Origin: Shinisaurus crocodilurus
Lineage: Eukaryota; Chordata; Lepidosauria; Squamata; Shinisauridae
DNA length: 64,000 nt
Reading direction: 5' to 3'
Assembly (NCBI GenBank): GCA_021292165.1
Contig: CM037879.1
Location: forward strand, 22,551,817-22,615,816
Part shown: positions 53,501-54,319 of the stretch, piece after piece
Numbering within the stretch: position 1 is the first letter of the stretch
Layout of the letters: every line of letters begins with the position of its first letter
The notes under the pieces: model-generated
Told to the model about the DNA's origin: nothing
What the model saw: the letters and a program-made list of their open reading frames with translations, nothing else
Databases searched by the model: none
Translations under genes and position numbers: made by a program

Positions 53501-53655
53501 CACAGCAGGACCTGCAGATGCATAGACTGTGGAAACATTGTTTATCTGAACTGGAAAGGCATAGGGTAATCGGTGAACACTCTTTGAATCCTTTGTGGGC
53601 GAGTTTGGTTTTGTGAATGAGAACAAGCCAGACCTCTTTGTTTCTTCAATGGGAT
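2324..53655 (-). CDS. MERTK: MERTK, TAM-family receptor tyrosine kinase (partial gene, exons 2-15)
   Basis: Fourteen minus-strand exons join into one open frame of 2,039 nt with GT-AG boundaries throughout. The product is a single-pass plasma-membrane receptor. In the known family it binds GAS6 and protein S bridged to phosphatidylserine, and drives clearance of apoptotic cells and photoreceptor outer segments. Domain order is two Ig domains, two fibronectin III domains, a membrane helix, a juxtamembrane segment and the kinase N-lobe. MERTK rather than AXL or TYRO3 is indicated by the kinase stretches [14 protein letters not shown] and [16 protein letters not shown], by ETKFG after the membrane helix, and by GFDGYSP in FNIII-1. 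Exon coordinates are 53214-53655, 52044-52144, 50527-50697, 44071-44157, 38534-38649, 28923-29106, 27614-27765, 19111-19264, 14891-15047, 8558-8643, 7461-7556, 6880-6960, 3836-3928 and 2324-2442. Exon 1 and exons 16-19 are outside the window. Exon numbers follow the human gene. Confidence 0.97.
2520..3020 (+). mobile_element. CR1-like LINE 3' end
   Basis: The sequence runs from AAATTATGCATGGTGTGGAG through TTCACTTCCACAAGATG to GACCCTTGGTCTGATCC. It matches a second copy at 21440-22340 almost word for word. It is non-coding 3' UTR plus degraded ORF2 end, lying in intron 14. Confidence 0.75.
3265..3598 (+). mobile_element. hAT-type MITE (CAGGGGTGTTGAACC family)
   Basis: The ends are CAGGGGTGTTGAACC and GGTTCTGCACCCG. 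The flanks TTATAGAA and TTATAGAC are a 7/8 target duplication. Other members lie at 7758-8103, 61472-61889 and 63195-63410. Confidence 0.75.
3675..3790. mobile_element. hAT-type foldback MITE (CAGCCTTCCCCAACC family)
   Basis: It starts CAGCCTTCCCCAACCT and ends AGGTTGGGGAAGGCTG, with two inverted halves around GCCATGCTGGCTGG. The target duplication is poorly preserved. Confidence 0.7.
3836..3928 (-). CDS. MERTK: MERTK exon 14 (kinase alpha-C helix)
   Basis: The exon is 93 nt with acceptor TTGCAG|TG and donor CTTG|GTGGGT; it completes Leu from exon 13 and ends with one base of Gly. It encodes residues 610-639, including [18 protein letters not shown]. This is helix alpha-C and the beta4 approach; E623 is the glutamate expected to pair with the VAVK lysine. 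The donor was set at G|GTGGGT rather than two bases downstream because only this restores the LLGVCIE reading into exon 15. Confidence 0.95.
4294..4396. mobile_element. hAT-type foldback MITE (CAGCCTTCCCCAACC family)
   Basis: Inverted ends CAGCCTCCCCCAACCTGG and CCAGGTTGGGACAGGCTG are present. The flanks AACTGAGG and AGCTAAGG agree at 6 of 8 bases. Confidence 0.65.
4509..4636. mobile_element. hAT-type foldback MITE (CAGCCTTCCCCAACC family)
   Basis: It starts CAGCCTTCCCCAACCTGGTG and ends at GGTTTGGGAAGGCC. The right end is degraded. Confidence 0.65.
4857..5095 (+). mobile_element. Unclassified repeat, related to 39612-40310
   Basis: The start GCGTCCAGATGGAGGGCCCCC and internal CACTCTGTGAATGAAGCAAGG resemble the element at 39612-39840 (CCAGATGGATGGCTCCTAGTG). 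Probably a DNA transposon family. No transposase is visible. Confidence 0.4.
5227..5601 (+). mobile_element. hAT-type MITE (CAGGGGTGGCCAAC family)
   Basis: Ends are CAGGGGTGGCCAACATGG and GTTGCCCATCCTTG. Flanks GTCTAGAA and GCCTAGAA match at 7 of 8 bases. The body carries inverted copies of GCAGCAAATTG/TTTGCTGC-like stretches, so it can also fold back. Confidence 0.7.
5880..6050 (+). mobile_element. 5S rRNA-derived SINE with CR1 3' tail
   Basis: Positions 5909-5964 closely match the 3' half of vertebrate 5S rRNA: GAAAGCTAAGCAGGGTC, then GGCCTGGTTATTACTTGG, then ATGGGAGACC. These cover the internal Pol III promoter (box A, intermediate element, box C). From about 5976 the sequence switches to a CR1 3' end (GCAGGGGGTTGGACTCGATG) and finishes with repeats of ATCTATGA. 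A second copy with the same 5S/CR1 junction lies on the minus strand at 34674-34795, so this is a family and not a chance join. Confidence 0.8.
6402..6425. repeat. (CA)n microsatellite
   Basis: Twelve CA units in intron 13. Confidence 0.95.
6880..6960 (-). CDS. MERTK: MERTK exon 13 (kinase P-loop end and VAVK lysine)
   Basis: The exon is 81 nt with acceptor CTTCAG|GG and donor AAGT|GTAAGT. It encodes residues 583-608: [10 protein letters not shown] finishes the glycine-rich loop begun in exon 12, and KVAVKTMK carries the ATP-binding lysine, K605. The donor was placed at GTAAGT, two bases beyond the first GT, because the extra T joins TG of exon 14 to make the Leu of KLD. Confidence 0.95.
7111..7224. 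mobile_element. hAT-type foldback MITE, degraded
   Basis: CAGCTTTCCCAGAGGACTACA and the right half TGTCTGGAGGGCACCAGG belong to the CAGCCTTCCCCAACC family. It sits in intron 12, the shortest intron (500 nt). Confidence 0.6.
7461..7556 (-). CDS. MERTK: MERTK exon 12 (start of kinase domain)
   Basis: The exon is 96 nt with acceptor TTACAG|TG and donor GAGG|GTACGT. It completes Leu from exon 11 and encodes residues 551-581 ([11 protein letters not shown], then LALGKVLGE). The first two residues of the GEGEFGS glycine-rich loop are at its end and the rest is in exon 13. Confidence 0.95.
7758..8103 (+). mobile_element. hAT-type MITE (CAGGGGTGTTGAACC family)
   Basis: It starts CAGGGGTGTTGAACTTCTTC and ends GGTTCTGCCCCACTG. 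Internally it shares AAAGGCAAAAG and AGGGGCC-type words with 3265-3598. Target duplication is not clear. Confidence 0.65.
8558..8643 (-). CDS. MERTK: MERTK exon 11 (juxtamembrane)
   Basis: The exon is 86 nt with acceptor ATTAG|GG and donor ACCC|GTAAGT. It encodes residues 522-549 ([19 protein letters not shown], then YGRRAVELT). This is the intracellular juxtamembrane linker; the tyrosine in VNY is shared with mammalian MERTK. Frame is fixed on both sides by split codons. Confidence 0.94.
8644..9681. other. Intron 10, nothing recognised
   Basis: Contains a G run at 8724-8734 and AT-rich single-copy-looking sequence. No exon, RNA gene or clear repeat boundary was seen. Confidence 0.5.
9682..9930 (+). 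mobile_element. MIR-like tRNA-derived SINE
   Basis: The Pol III A box (TGGCATAGTGATGAG) and B box (GGTTCTAGTCC) are followed by a core with CCTACCTCACAGGGTTGTTG and TGAGGATAACGTGGAG, like the MIR core. An L2-type tail and an AAATA-rich end follow. Related copies are at 38866, 61930 (plus) and 41344, 46984, 51205 (minus). Confidence 0.8.
9931..10763. other. Intron 10, unassigned GC-rich stretch
   Basis: A short perfect stem GGAGGGTCAGGGGACCCTCC lies at 10593-10612. No coding support: all frames here are short and unlike known proteins. Confidence 0.4.
10764..11022 (+). mobile_element. CR1 LINE 3' end
   Basis: It encodes the CR1 ORF2 C-terminus ([19 protein letters not shown], then LDSHLSGML) and stops at 10937. 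The 3' UTR follows with GGTTGGACTCGATGGCCTTG and ends in repeats of ATTCTATG. The last ~60 nt are almost the same as the tail of the 5S-derived SINE at 5880, which makes this CR1 lineage its likely mobiliser. Confidence 0.85.
11023..12276. other. Intron 10, AT-rich, mostly unassigned
   Basis: An A/T run is at 11261-11280. An AT-rich imperfect palindrome of TATGTATACATAAATATAAA type is at 11580-11665. A short conserved-looking repeat tail (GTCTTTAAGGTGCCACAAGA) is at about 11855. No genes seen. Confidence 0.5.
12277..12764. mobile_element. DNA transposon with 24-bp inverted ends
   Basis: GGCCTGATTCACACATAATG at the left is matched by the inverse of CATTATGTGTGAACTAGGGC at the right. Several internal hairpins are built from AACCCATGG and CCATGGTTT-type words. 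No transposase is visible. Related words occur at 15315-15560, 58652-58740 and 59773-59956. Confidence 0.6.
12769..13022. mobile_element. Probable MITE with GGTTGCCAGGTTGCAA ends
   Basis: TTGGTTGCCAGGTTGCAACC at 12769 is inverted at GGATTGCAACCTGGCAAACC (ending about 13021). It lies directly next to the previous element. Confidence 0.45.
13378..13460. mobile_element. 80-bp palindromic repeat (CAATCCTATGCA family)
   Basis: Two inverted halves, CTTATGCATTCTTACCTGGGAATAAG and CTTACTTCTGAGAAGACATG, flank CCCACTGACC. At least nine members occur in this window. Confidence 0.65.
13700..13912. repeat. Long imperfect palindrome
   Basis: TTCCGCCTTTAAAGTGGGCC (13731-13750) is inverted at GGCCCACTTTAAAAGCGGAA (13893-13912). 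The centre repeats GCAATTTGCAGCCAGGATTT and its inverse several times. It looks like a MITE, and the sequence at 14015-14027 (TTGCCCATCCCTA) could be its true hAT end. Confidence 0.6.
14087..14157. mobile_element. 80-bp palindromic repeat (CAATCCTATGCA family)
   Basis: CAATCCCATGCATGTTTACTC and ACTCCCAGGTAAGCGTGCATA flank TTCAGTGGGG. Confidence 0.6.
14891..15047 (-). CDS. MERTK: MERTK exon 10 (transmembrane helix)
   Basis: The exon is 157 nt with acceptor CCTAG|GT and donor TTTGG|GTAAGT. It encodes residues 470-520. A Ser/Thr/Ala-rich stalk ([12 protein letters not shown]) leads into a helix of about 24 hydrophobic residues starting at [10 protein letters not shown]. The stop-transfer basic residues IRNR and the TAM-typical ETKFG follow. 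Orientation is extracellular N-terminus to cytoplasmic kinase. Confidence 0.96.
15315..15565. mobile_element. Palindromic DNA transposon fragment
   Basis: It begins GGGCCGGTTCACACAATCAAG. Internally AAACAAGCCATGGGTT and the inverse ACCCACGGCTTGTTTTAGGG are paired. It is related in style to 12277-12764 and in its terminus to 39841-40282. Boundaries are approximate. Confidence 0.45.
15896..17218 (-). pseudogene. LINE ORF2 remnant, RT C-terminal half and zinc-knuckle tail
   Basis: The frame opens into [12 protein letters not shown], the RT catalytic YADD box (17075-17086), followed by [11 protein letters not shown] (RT motif D region). Residues downstream include [19 protein letters not shown] and [18 protein letters not shown], a C-x-C-x9-H-x4-C pattern typical of LINE C-termini. 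It is offset by a frameshift from the upstream half near 17120-17150, so the copy is dead. No RNase H domain was recognised. Confidence 0.85.
17118..18025 (-). pseudogene. LINE ORF2 remnant, RT N-terminal half
   Basis: RT motifs appear in order: [38 protein letters not shown] (catalytic Asp box, plus-strand about 17355-17390) and [15 protein letters not shown]. The frame is cut at the 5' end by truncation at the target duplication. It runs out of frame just after LFNLYL, with the continuation in the other frame. Confidence 0.85.
18038..19110. other. Intron 9, unassigned
   Basis: Holds a G run at 18769-18782. No exon or RNA gene seen. Confidence 0.5.
19111..19264 (-). CDS. MERTK: MERTK exon 9 (second half of FNIII-2)
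   Basis: The exon is 154 nt with acceptor TTGCAG|CG and donor AATG|GTGAGT. It encodes residues 418-468: [15 protein letters not shown] and [15 protein letters not shown] are the F and G strands of the second fibronectin III domain. It contains an NAT glycosylation sequon. The region before the membrane is variable, as usual in this family. Confidence 0.95.
19321..19470 (-). mobile_element. hAT-like internal fragment
   Basis: AAATGGCTGCAATGTGGG and CATAAAATGGCTGACCG resemble, in inverse, the stretch at 43900-44030 (CAGCCATTTTGTGGAAG). With 37495-37603 these are pieces of one repeat family. Boundaries unclear. Confidence 0.4.
20401..20480. mobile_element. 80-bp palindromic repeat (CAATCCTATGCA family)
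   Basis: GCAATCCTATCTCCACTTGC and the inverse GCAAACAAGCAAAGGATTGC flank a centre around ACTGAGTAAAATGGG. Confidence 0.6.
20807..20940. mobile_element. hAT foldback MITE, 134-bp near-perfect palindrome
   Basis: The whole element reads the same on both strands apart from a short centre: CAGCCTTCCCCAACCTGG at one end and its inverse at the other, GGACTACAACTCCCAGCATC in the arms. Flanks AGATATGG and AGAAATGG match at 7 of 8 bases. Confidence 0.85.
21262..21292. repeat. (AC)n microsatellite
   Basis: About 15 AC units in intron 8. Confidence 0.95.
21440..22340 (+). mobile_element. CR1-like LINE 3' end, interrupted
   Basis: This is a longer copy of the family seen at 2520-3020, ending GACCCTTGGTCTGATCC and then TTCTTACGTCGTTATG, an 8-mer-like tail. 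A hAT MITE interrupts it at 21980-22147. Confidence 0.75.
21980..22147 (+). mobile_element. hAT MITE (CAGGGCCGGTGC family) nested in LINE
   Basis: The ends are CAGGGCCGGTGC and GCACCGGTCCTG. Both flanks read CTCCTCCA, an exact 8-bp target duplication, and removing the element restores the LINE text. Confidence 0.9.
22406..22492. mobile_element. 80-bp palindromic repeat (CAATCCTATGCA family)
   Basis: GCATGTTTACTCAGAGGTAAG pairs in inverse with CTTACTCCCAGGAAAGCATA. Confidence 0.65.
22516..22776 (+). mobile_element. hAT MITE (CAGGGCCAGACC family)
   Basis: Ends CAGGGCCAGACCAAGAC and AGGGTTGGCCTTG are present, and both flanks are ATAGTATA, an exact 8-bp target duplication. Confidence 0.9.
22788..22875 (+). 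mobile_element. hAT MITE fragment
   Basis: CAGGGGTAGGCAACCCGGTACC is a typical hAT terminus. The body has AAGCCCCAGCCAGCATGGCC. The right end is missing. Confidence 0.5.
22968..23016. repeat. (CTTT)n/(CTTC)n microsatellite
   Basis: Pyrimidine tetranucleotide tract in intron 8. Confidence 0.9.
23220..23665 (+). mobile_element. L2-type LINE 3' UTR, split by a Tigger-like MITE
   Basis: An L2-like T-rich 3' UTR runs to 23333 and resumes at 23588 with TAAACCGCCCAGAGAGCTTC and an AAATAAAATAAA tail. The MITE at 23336-23585 accounts for the break. Confidence 0.65.
23336..23585 (+). mobile_element. Tigger-like MITE (CAGTAATACCTTGGATT)
   Basis: The element is 250 bp, starting CAGTAATACCTTGGATT and ending AATCCAAGGCATGACTG, with TA on each side as expected for pogo/Tigger transposition. 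It is about 95% identical by eye to the copy at 58206-58455. Confidence 0.85.
23713..23848. mobile_element. hAT foldback MITE, 136 bp (CAGGGCTCTCC family)
   Basis: Palindromic from CAGGGCTCTCCAACCTTGGG to its inverse at the right end. Flanks GTTTAGAC and GTTTGGAC match at 7 of 8 bases. Same length as the copy at 62545-62680. Confidence 0.9.
24703..24792. mobile_element. 80-bp palindromic repeat (CAATCCTATGCA family)
   Basis: GCAATCCTAAATGCTCTTACC pairs with the inverse of TAAGGATTGTGTAGGATTGT; the centre is TGAACTCAGTGG. Confidence 0.65.
25109..25124. repeat. Poly-C run
   Basis: About sixteen consecutive C bases on the plus strand; exact length is prone to sequencing error. Confidence 0.85.
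25210..25344. mobile_element. hAT foldback MITE, 135 bp (CAGTGTTCTCC family)
   Basis: Palindromic end to end (CAGCGTTCTCCAACCTTGGG at the left; inverse at the right; centre CCAGCCAGCTATGCTGGCTG). Both flanks are CTTTAATG, an exact 8-bp target duplication. Confidence 0.95.
25752..25832. mobile_element. 80-bp palindromic repeat, cut by a hAT MITE
   Basis: CAGTCCAATCCAAGGAATGTC to TAAGCATGTATAG. Its last few bases (ATATAGGATTGCAG) are found on the far side of the insertion, at 27145-27158. Confidence 0.65.
26001..26989 (+). mobile_element. hAT transposon, internally deleted, with ACTCG-rich ends
   Basis: The element is 989 bp, starting CAGGGATGGGGACTCGG and ending ATCAACATCCCTG. Both flanks are TTTGAAGC, an exact 8-bp target duplication. 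The first ~140 and last ~170 bp hold many copies of GACTCG and CGAGTC in both directions, as expected of subterminal transposase-binding arrays. The middle retains the 3' end of a transposase gene. Confidence 0.92.
26208..26492 (+). pseudogene. hAT transposase C-terminal dimerisation remnant
   Basis: The frame includes [20 protein letters not shown], then [16 protein letters not shown] and a final helix ending MDKF before the stop. This is the conserved C-terminal dimerisation region of hAT (ZBED-type) transposases. The BED finger and the catalytic core are missing, so the element is non-autonomous. Confidence 0.85.
27344..27367. repeat. (GT)n microsatellite
   Basis: About 12 GT units in intron 8. 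Confidence 0.95.
27614..27765 (-). CDS. MERTK: MERTK exon 8 (first half of FNIII-2)
   Basis: The exon is 152 nt with acceptor TTTTAAG|CT and donor TTGTCT|GTAAGT. It completes Ala from exon 7 and encodes residues 368-417. The motifs VIATWIRPP and [15 protein letters not shown] are the B to C' strands of the second fibronectin III domain. The acceptor is preceded by a T/G-rich tract. The exon ends in phase 0. Confidence 0.95.
28205..28300 (-). mobile_element. CR1-like LINE 3' tail
   Basis: AAGAACATAAGACCACCCATG and GATCAGACCAAGGGTTCAGC are the inverse of the tail seen at 2960-3000 and 22280-22320. Confidence 0.7.
28893..28915. repeat. (TGTT)n tract near exon 7 donor
   Basis: A short TGTT tetranucleotide tract and a C run (28881-28890) lie a few bases into intron 7. 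Confidence 0.85.
28923..29106 (-). CDS. MERTK: MERTK exon 7 (second half of FNIII-1)
   Basis: The exon is 184 nt with acceptor TTTCAG|GTGAAG and donor GGAG|GTAAGA. It encodes residues 306-366: [29 protein letters not shown] and [12 protein letters not shown]. These are the C' to G strands of the first fibronectin III domain, including the WSxxSPW-like segment. Sequons include NVS and NTS. Confidence 0.96.
29107..30068. other. Intron 6, mostly unassigned
   Basis: An AT-rich stretch at about 29780-30000 with TTATACCACTTAACATCC and AAGAAGTTTACAATG resembles an old minus-strand L2 3' UTR. Nothing else is recognised. Confidence 0.4.
30069..30418. mobile_element. DNA transposon with AGCTTTTCTACACAAGGC ends
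   Basis: The left end AGCTTTTCTACACAAGGC is inverted at GCCTCGTGTAGAAAAGCC. The interior matches 46972-47550 over its length (for example AGGTGGCATTGTGGTATAGC here). No transposase gene is visible. Superfamily not assigned. Confidence 0.7.
30602..30818. mobile_element. hAT foldback MITE (CAGTGGAGGCTGGTG family)
   Basis: Ends CAGTGGAGGCTGGTGATTCC and the inverse CACCAGCCTCCACTG. Both flanks are GTTAGGGG, an exact 8-bp target duplication. The arms carry GAGCTATCCATGGTGC and its inverse. Confidence 0.92.
32050..32460 (+). mobile_element. L2-like LINE 3' end
   Basis: A degraded ORF2 C-terminus ([20 protein letters not shown]) is followed by a T-rich 3' UTR and CGTCGCCCTGAACGCTTTG. One in-frame substitution and an early stop show it is dead. 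Confidence 0.75.
32540..32680 (+). mobile_element. hAT MITE right-end fragment
   Basis: GGCCCACGGGCCAGAGATTC resembles GGCCCATGGGCCAGAGATTC at 61859-61878, the right part of another hAT MITE. Confidence 0.5.
32765..34029. other. Intron 6, unassigned
   Basis: No exon, RNA gene or clear repeat ends. Reading frames here are short and unlike known proteins. Confidence 0.4.
34674..34795 (-). mobile_element. 5S rRNA-derived SINE with CR1 tail, second copy (5'-truncated)
   Basis: On the minus strand it reads GCCTGGTTATTACTTGGATG, then GGAGACC, then the linker TCCTCTAGTTTCCTGCATTG and the CR1 tail. This reproduces the unusual junction of the copy at 5880-6050. It begins inside the 5S intermediate element, so the 5' end is truncated. 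The tail ends in ATGATG units. Confidence 0.8.
35340..35364. repeat. (TC)n microsatellite
   Basis: Pure TC tract of about 25 nt. Confidence 0.95.
35675..35870. repeat. Imperfect palindrome, probable MITE
   Basis: GGAAAGTGGCGATTTGCTG (about 35745) is inverted at CAGCAAACCACCACTTTCC (35773-35791). Outer arms pair CCAGTGTAAACCAACACTTC with the inverse of CAAGCATTGGTTTACATTTG, and CGCTACTGACGTTG with the inverse of CATCAATGGCGCTAG. Confidence 0.55.
36000..37450. other. Intron 6, unassigned
   Basis: A (TG)n tract at 36799-36831 is the only clear repeat. A 124-codon plus-strand frame at 36921-37295 has no recognisable domain and is not called. Confidence 0.4.
36799..36831. repeat. (TG)n microsatellite
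   Basis: About 16 TG units. Confidence 0.95.
37735..37800 (-). mobile_element. L2-type 3' tail
   Basis: CTAAACTGCCCAATAGCTGA and CTCTCTGGGCAGTTTACAAA are the inverse of the L2 end seen at 23600. Confidence 0.7.
38474..38526. repeat. (ATC)n microsatellite beside the exon 6 splice donor
   Basis: About 18 ATC units on the plus strand, which is (GAT)n in the MERTK transcript. On the minus strand the first GAT begins at intron position +7, right after GTAAGC. Confidence 0.97.
38534..38649 (-). CDS. MERTK: MERTK exon 6 (first half of FNIII-1)
   Basis: The exon is 116 nt with acceptor ATGCAG|GA and donor GTTCAG|GTAAGC. It completes Gly from exon 5 and encodes residues 268-305 ([33 protein letters not shown]). 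[10 protein letters not shown] is a hallmark of MERTK FNIII-1. Residue 301 is Cys where mammalian MERTK has Asn, giving an adjacent Cys pair. The exon ends in phase 0, so unspliced RNA would continue in frame into the GAT tract. Confidence 0.96.
38866..39130 (+). mobile_element. MIR-like tRNA-derived SINE
   Basis: A box TGGCGTAGTGGTGAGAG, B box GGTTCTAGTCC, core CCTACCTCACAGGGTTGCTG, L2-like tail and a run of AAATA units. Confidence 0.85.
39170..39278. mobile_element. 80-bp palindromic repeat (CAATCCTATGCA family), diverged
   Basis: GGCTGCAATGCACCCTGAAC and AGGATGGCAGCCTAA ends flank GTACTCAGAAGCCCCATTTT. Confidence 0.45.
39468..39490. repeat. (AC)n microsatellite
   Basis: About 11 AC units. 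Confidence 0.95.
39841..40282. mobile_element. GC- and CpG-rich element with 15-bp perfect inverted ends
   Basis: GCCGGTTCGTACGAC at 39841 is matched exactly in inverse by GTCGTACGAACCGGC at 40268-40282. The ~440 bp between them is far richer in GC and CpG than anything else in the window (for example GGGGGCGCCCCCGCGGGAC). The element is inserted in the repeat that starts at 39612. No coding support. Likely a recent non-autonomous DNA transposon; a CpG-island function cannot be excluded. Confidence 0.7.
40598..40609. repeat. Poly-T run
   Basis: Short T tract in intron 5. Confidence 0.7.
40672..40775. mobile_element. 80-bp palindromic repeat (CAATCCTATGCA family)
   Basis: CAGCACAATCCTATACATATC pairs with the inverse of GACATCCATAGGATTGCACC. 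Confidence 0.65.
41344..41470 (-). mobile_element. MIR-like SINE fragment
   Basis: GAGGTAGGTTAGGCTGAGAG through CCAACACTGCCACACTGGCT is the inverse of the 5' half of the SINE at 38866. Confidence 0.8.
41740..41995 (+). mobile_element. L2-like LINE 3' UTR
   Basis: Text such as CACCACCTTGGGGGAGCAAT and GGCAGTTTATAAATCATGAA matches L2 3' ends, followed by a (GAAA)n tail. The long plus-strand frame across this region (41519-42229) is accidental. Confidence 0.5.
41996..42022. repeat. (GAAA)n microsatellite
   Basis: Tetranucleotide tail of the LINE fragment before it. Confidence 0.9.
42635..42715. mobile_element. GGGTTCAGACAAC-type hairpin fragment
   Basis: TGGGTTCAGACAACAAGATAACC matches the terminus at 59773. 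Direct and inverted AACCC/GGGTT words follow. Confidence 0.5.
42935..43080. mobile_element. hAT MITE (CAGGGCTTTTTTTCTGG family)
   Basis: 146 bp, ends CAGGGCTTTTTTTCTGG and CCAGAAAAAAAGCACTG, both flanks GATATGGG (exact 8-bp target duplication). Confidence 0.92.
44071..44157 (-). CDS. MERTK: MERTK exon 5 (end of Ig2)
   Basis: The exon is 87 nt with acceptor CTGCAG|GT and donor AAAAG|GTCAGT. It encodes residues 239-266, including [14 protein letters not shown], the F and G strands of the second Ig domain. C247 should pair with C204 of exon 4. It contains an NET sequon. Confidence 0.95.
44297..44349. repeat. (GAAA)n/(GAAAA)n purine tract
   Basis: Mixed purine tetranucleotide and pentanucleotide units. 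Confidence 0.9.
44664..44943. mobile_element. hAT foldback MITE containing a second hAT MITE
   Basis: Outer ends CAGAGGTAGGGAGCCTAG and TTGCCTACTCCTG. It is interrupted at ATCTGGAG by the element at 44779-44913. Confidence 0.7.
44779..44913. mobile_element. hAT foldback MITE, 135 bp (CAGTGTTCTCC family), nested
   Basis: Palindromic end to end. Both flanks are ATCTGGAG, an exact 8-bp target duplication taken from the host MITE. Same length and arms as 25210-25344 and 63533-63667. Confidence 0.95.
44944..46470. other. Intron 4, unassigned
   Basis: A short (AAAC)n tract lies at 45979-46003. No exon, RNA gene or clear element ends. Confidence 0.4.
46471..46665 (-). mobile_element. tRNA-derived SINE with CR1-type tail
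   Basis: In inverse: GCAGAAGGTTCCAGGTTCAA (B box GGTTCAATCC) with the upstream tRNA-like head, and a 3' part GGGCTAGATGAGCAAATAGTC. Same family as 50030-50225. Confidence 0.65.
46972..47550. mobile_element. DNA transposon with AGCTTTYCTACACAAGGC ends, split by a SINE
   Basis: GAGCTTTCCTACACAAGGC at the left is inverted at GCCTCATGTAGAAAAGCTC. The interior matches 30069-30418. A minus-strand MIR-like SINE sits inside at 46984-47228. Confidence 0.7.
46984..47228 (-). mobile_element. MIR-like SINE
   Basis: An AT-rich tail (TTATTTATTTATTTATA), the inverse core AACAACCCTGTGAAGTAGG and the head ending CACTACGCCACACTGGCTCT. It is inserted in the previous element. Confidence 0.85.
47551..48886. other. 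Intron 4, unassigned
   Basis: A short (AC)n run is at 48711-48722. Nothing else recognised. Confidence 0.4.
48887..49026. mobile_element. Foldback MITE (GCATAGTCCTATGC / TTTAGACAGAAA family)
   Basis: Outer arms GGGCATAGTCCTATGC and GCATAGGATTGTGCCC; inner arms TTTAGACAGAAAAAAAAGCC and its inverse, then CAACTCCTAGCATGCCC and its inverse. A second member is at 50885-51028. Confidence 0.75.
49500..49925 (-). mobile_element. L2 LINE 3' end
   Basis: In inverse: the ORF2 C-terminus ([20 protein letters not shown], then [15 protein letters not shown]) and the 3' UTR with AAACCGCCCAGAGAGCTTC, ending in TTTA/TTCA units at 49500-49530. Confidence 0.85.
50030..50225 (-). mobile_element. tRNA-derived SINE with CR1-type tail
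   Basis: In inverse: head GAGTGGCAGAGCACGTGC (A box), GGAGCCTTCTGCACACAAAGC complement, B box GGTTCAATCCCCGG, and a tail ending GGCAGCTTCCTATGTTCC. A further tail fragment is at 58584-58650. Confidence 0.8.
50527..50697 (-). CDS. MERTK: MERTK exon 4 (start of Ig2)
   Basis: The exon is 171 nt with acceptor CACGCAG|GG and donor GTCAG|GTGAGT. It encodes residues 182-237: [40 protein letters not shown] and PSPSVLTVS. These are the A to E strands of the second Ig domain; C204 and the W of IRW are the core residues. Sequons NVT, NLT and NSS are present. Confidence 0.96.
50885..51028. mobile_element. Foldback MITE (TTTAGACAGAAA family)
   Basis: CCTATGCATGTTTAGACAG and its inverse CTAAACATGCATAG at the ends; CAACTCCCAGCCTTCCCC and its inverse in the arms. 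Confidence 0.75.
51205..51450 (-). mobile_element. MIR-like SINE
   Basis: T-rich start, CAAGGCGGTTTACATAGACC, core TGTTAGATAGGGTAGGCTGA and head CACTATGCCACACAGAGCT, all in inverse. Confidence 0.8.
51745..51835 (-). mobile_element. CR1-like LINE 3' tail
   Basis: AAGAATGTAAGAAGAGCCATG and GTTCGGACACTGGCCAACCA are the inverse of the tail at 22260-22340. Confidence 0.7.
52044..52144 (-). CDS. MERTK: MERTK exon 3 (end of Ig1)
   Basis: The exon is 101 nt with acceptor ATGCAG|CA and donor GGAAG|GTAAGC. It completes Ser from exon 2 and encodes residues 148-180 ([20 protein letters not shown], then [10 protein letters not shown]). DNGSYxC is the F strand of the first Ig domain. C161 pairs with C96; C160 replaces an Ile of mammalian MERTK, giving an extra adjacent cysteine. 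Confidence 0.95.
53214..53655 (-). CDS. MERTK: MERTK exon 2 (N-terminal region and Ig1)
   Basis: The exon is 442 nt with acceptor TTTGCAG|AT and donor TTCAG|GTAAAT; the first two bases finish a codon begun in exon 1. It encodes residues 1-146. Residues 1-75 are a low-complexity, poorly conserved leader region after the signal peptide. Residues 76-146 are the first Ig domain, the main ligand-contact domain of TAM receptors, with [20 protein letters not shown] and [11 protein letters not shown]96 and W115 are the core residues. An NVS sequon (N39) and an NCS sequon (N95) are present. Confidence 0.95.
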
Positions 53656-54029
53656 CTGCAAATCGAGATGTACAGTTTTGTCAAGTTTATTGTTTCAGTA
53701 AATACAGCCTCCAAGTGTTACACATTTTTAATCTCCCACCATCTTCAGCATTTCCCATCTGAATAGTTTTTGCTTTGCATACATGCTCAAGATTCCCATC
53801 AGTGCAATTCACAATGGCACTTTTATGGGTATGAACAGTTTTCTTTACACAACGTCAAACATTTTCTAGGCTGAAACAAAATGTTTACTCCACAGATACC
53901 CCTTGAGCAGTTAACTGGGTTGGTAGATGTCTTATCTGTGCTACATTTGATCATTCTCAGGCCACGGTTGCCTCTGAAGGCAACTAGTGGGAGCTGCTAG
54001 TTGCCGCTGCAGGGCAATTAAAGGAGCAT
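53656..54029. other. Intron 1, unassigned
   Basis: No signal-peptide exon and no repeat boundary seen next to exon 2. Confidence 0.4.
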
Positions 54030-54235
54030 GGAAATTCCTGCAGTTGTTGGTAACTATCAGGAGGTGGCAGCAAAGGCAGGAGAGGCTTCCTCAGCACACA
54101 GTTGCTGATTGGCTAGCCACCCTTGCCAATATCTGCCCATGCCAGAGGCAGCTAGCCAATCAGCAACCACGGTGTGAGTGAGGCACCTCCTGCTTCCATT
54201 GCTGCTGGGTTACAAGAATTCCTCTCCCCTCTCTT
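54030..54235. repeat. Imperfect palindrome, probable MITE
   Basis: GTTGCTGATTGGCTAGC (about 54102-54118) is exactly inverted at GCTAGCCAATCAGCAAC (about 54151-54167). Outer arms (AGGAGGTGGCAGCAAAGGC and the inverse region with CACCTCCTGCTTCCATTGCT) are looser. Confidence 0.6.
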
Positions 54236-54319
54236 GACTGCCCCCCCCCCGCAGCAGCCGATTCCCAGCAGCAAATCAGCCATCACTGTTCATGGTAAAT
54301 ATTTCTGTCATTCCTTACC

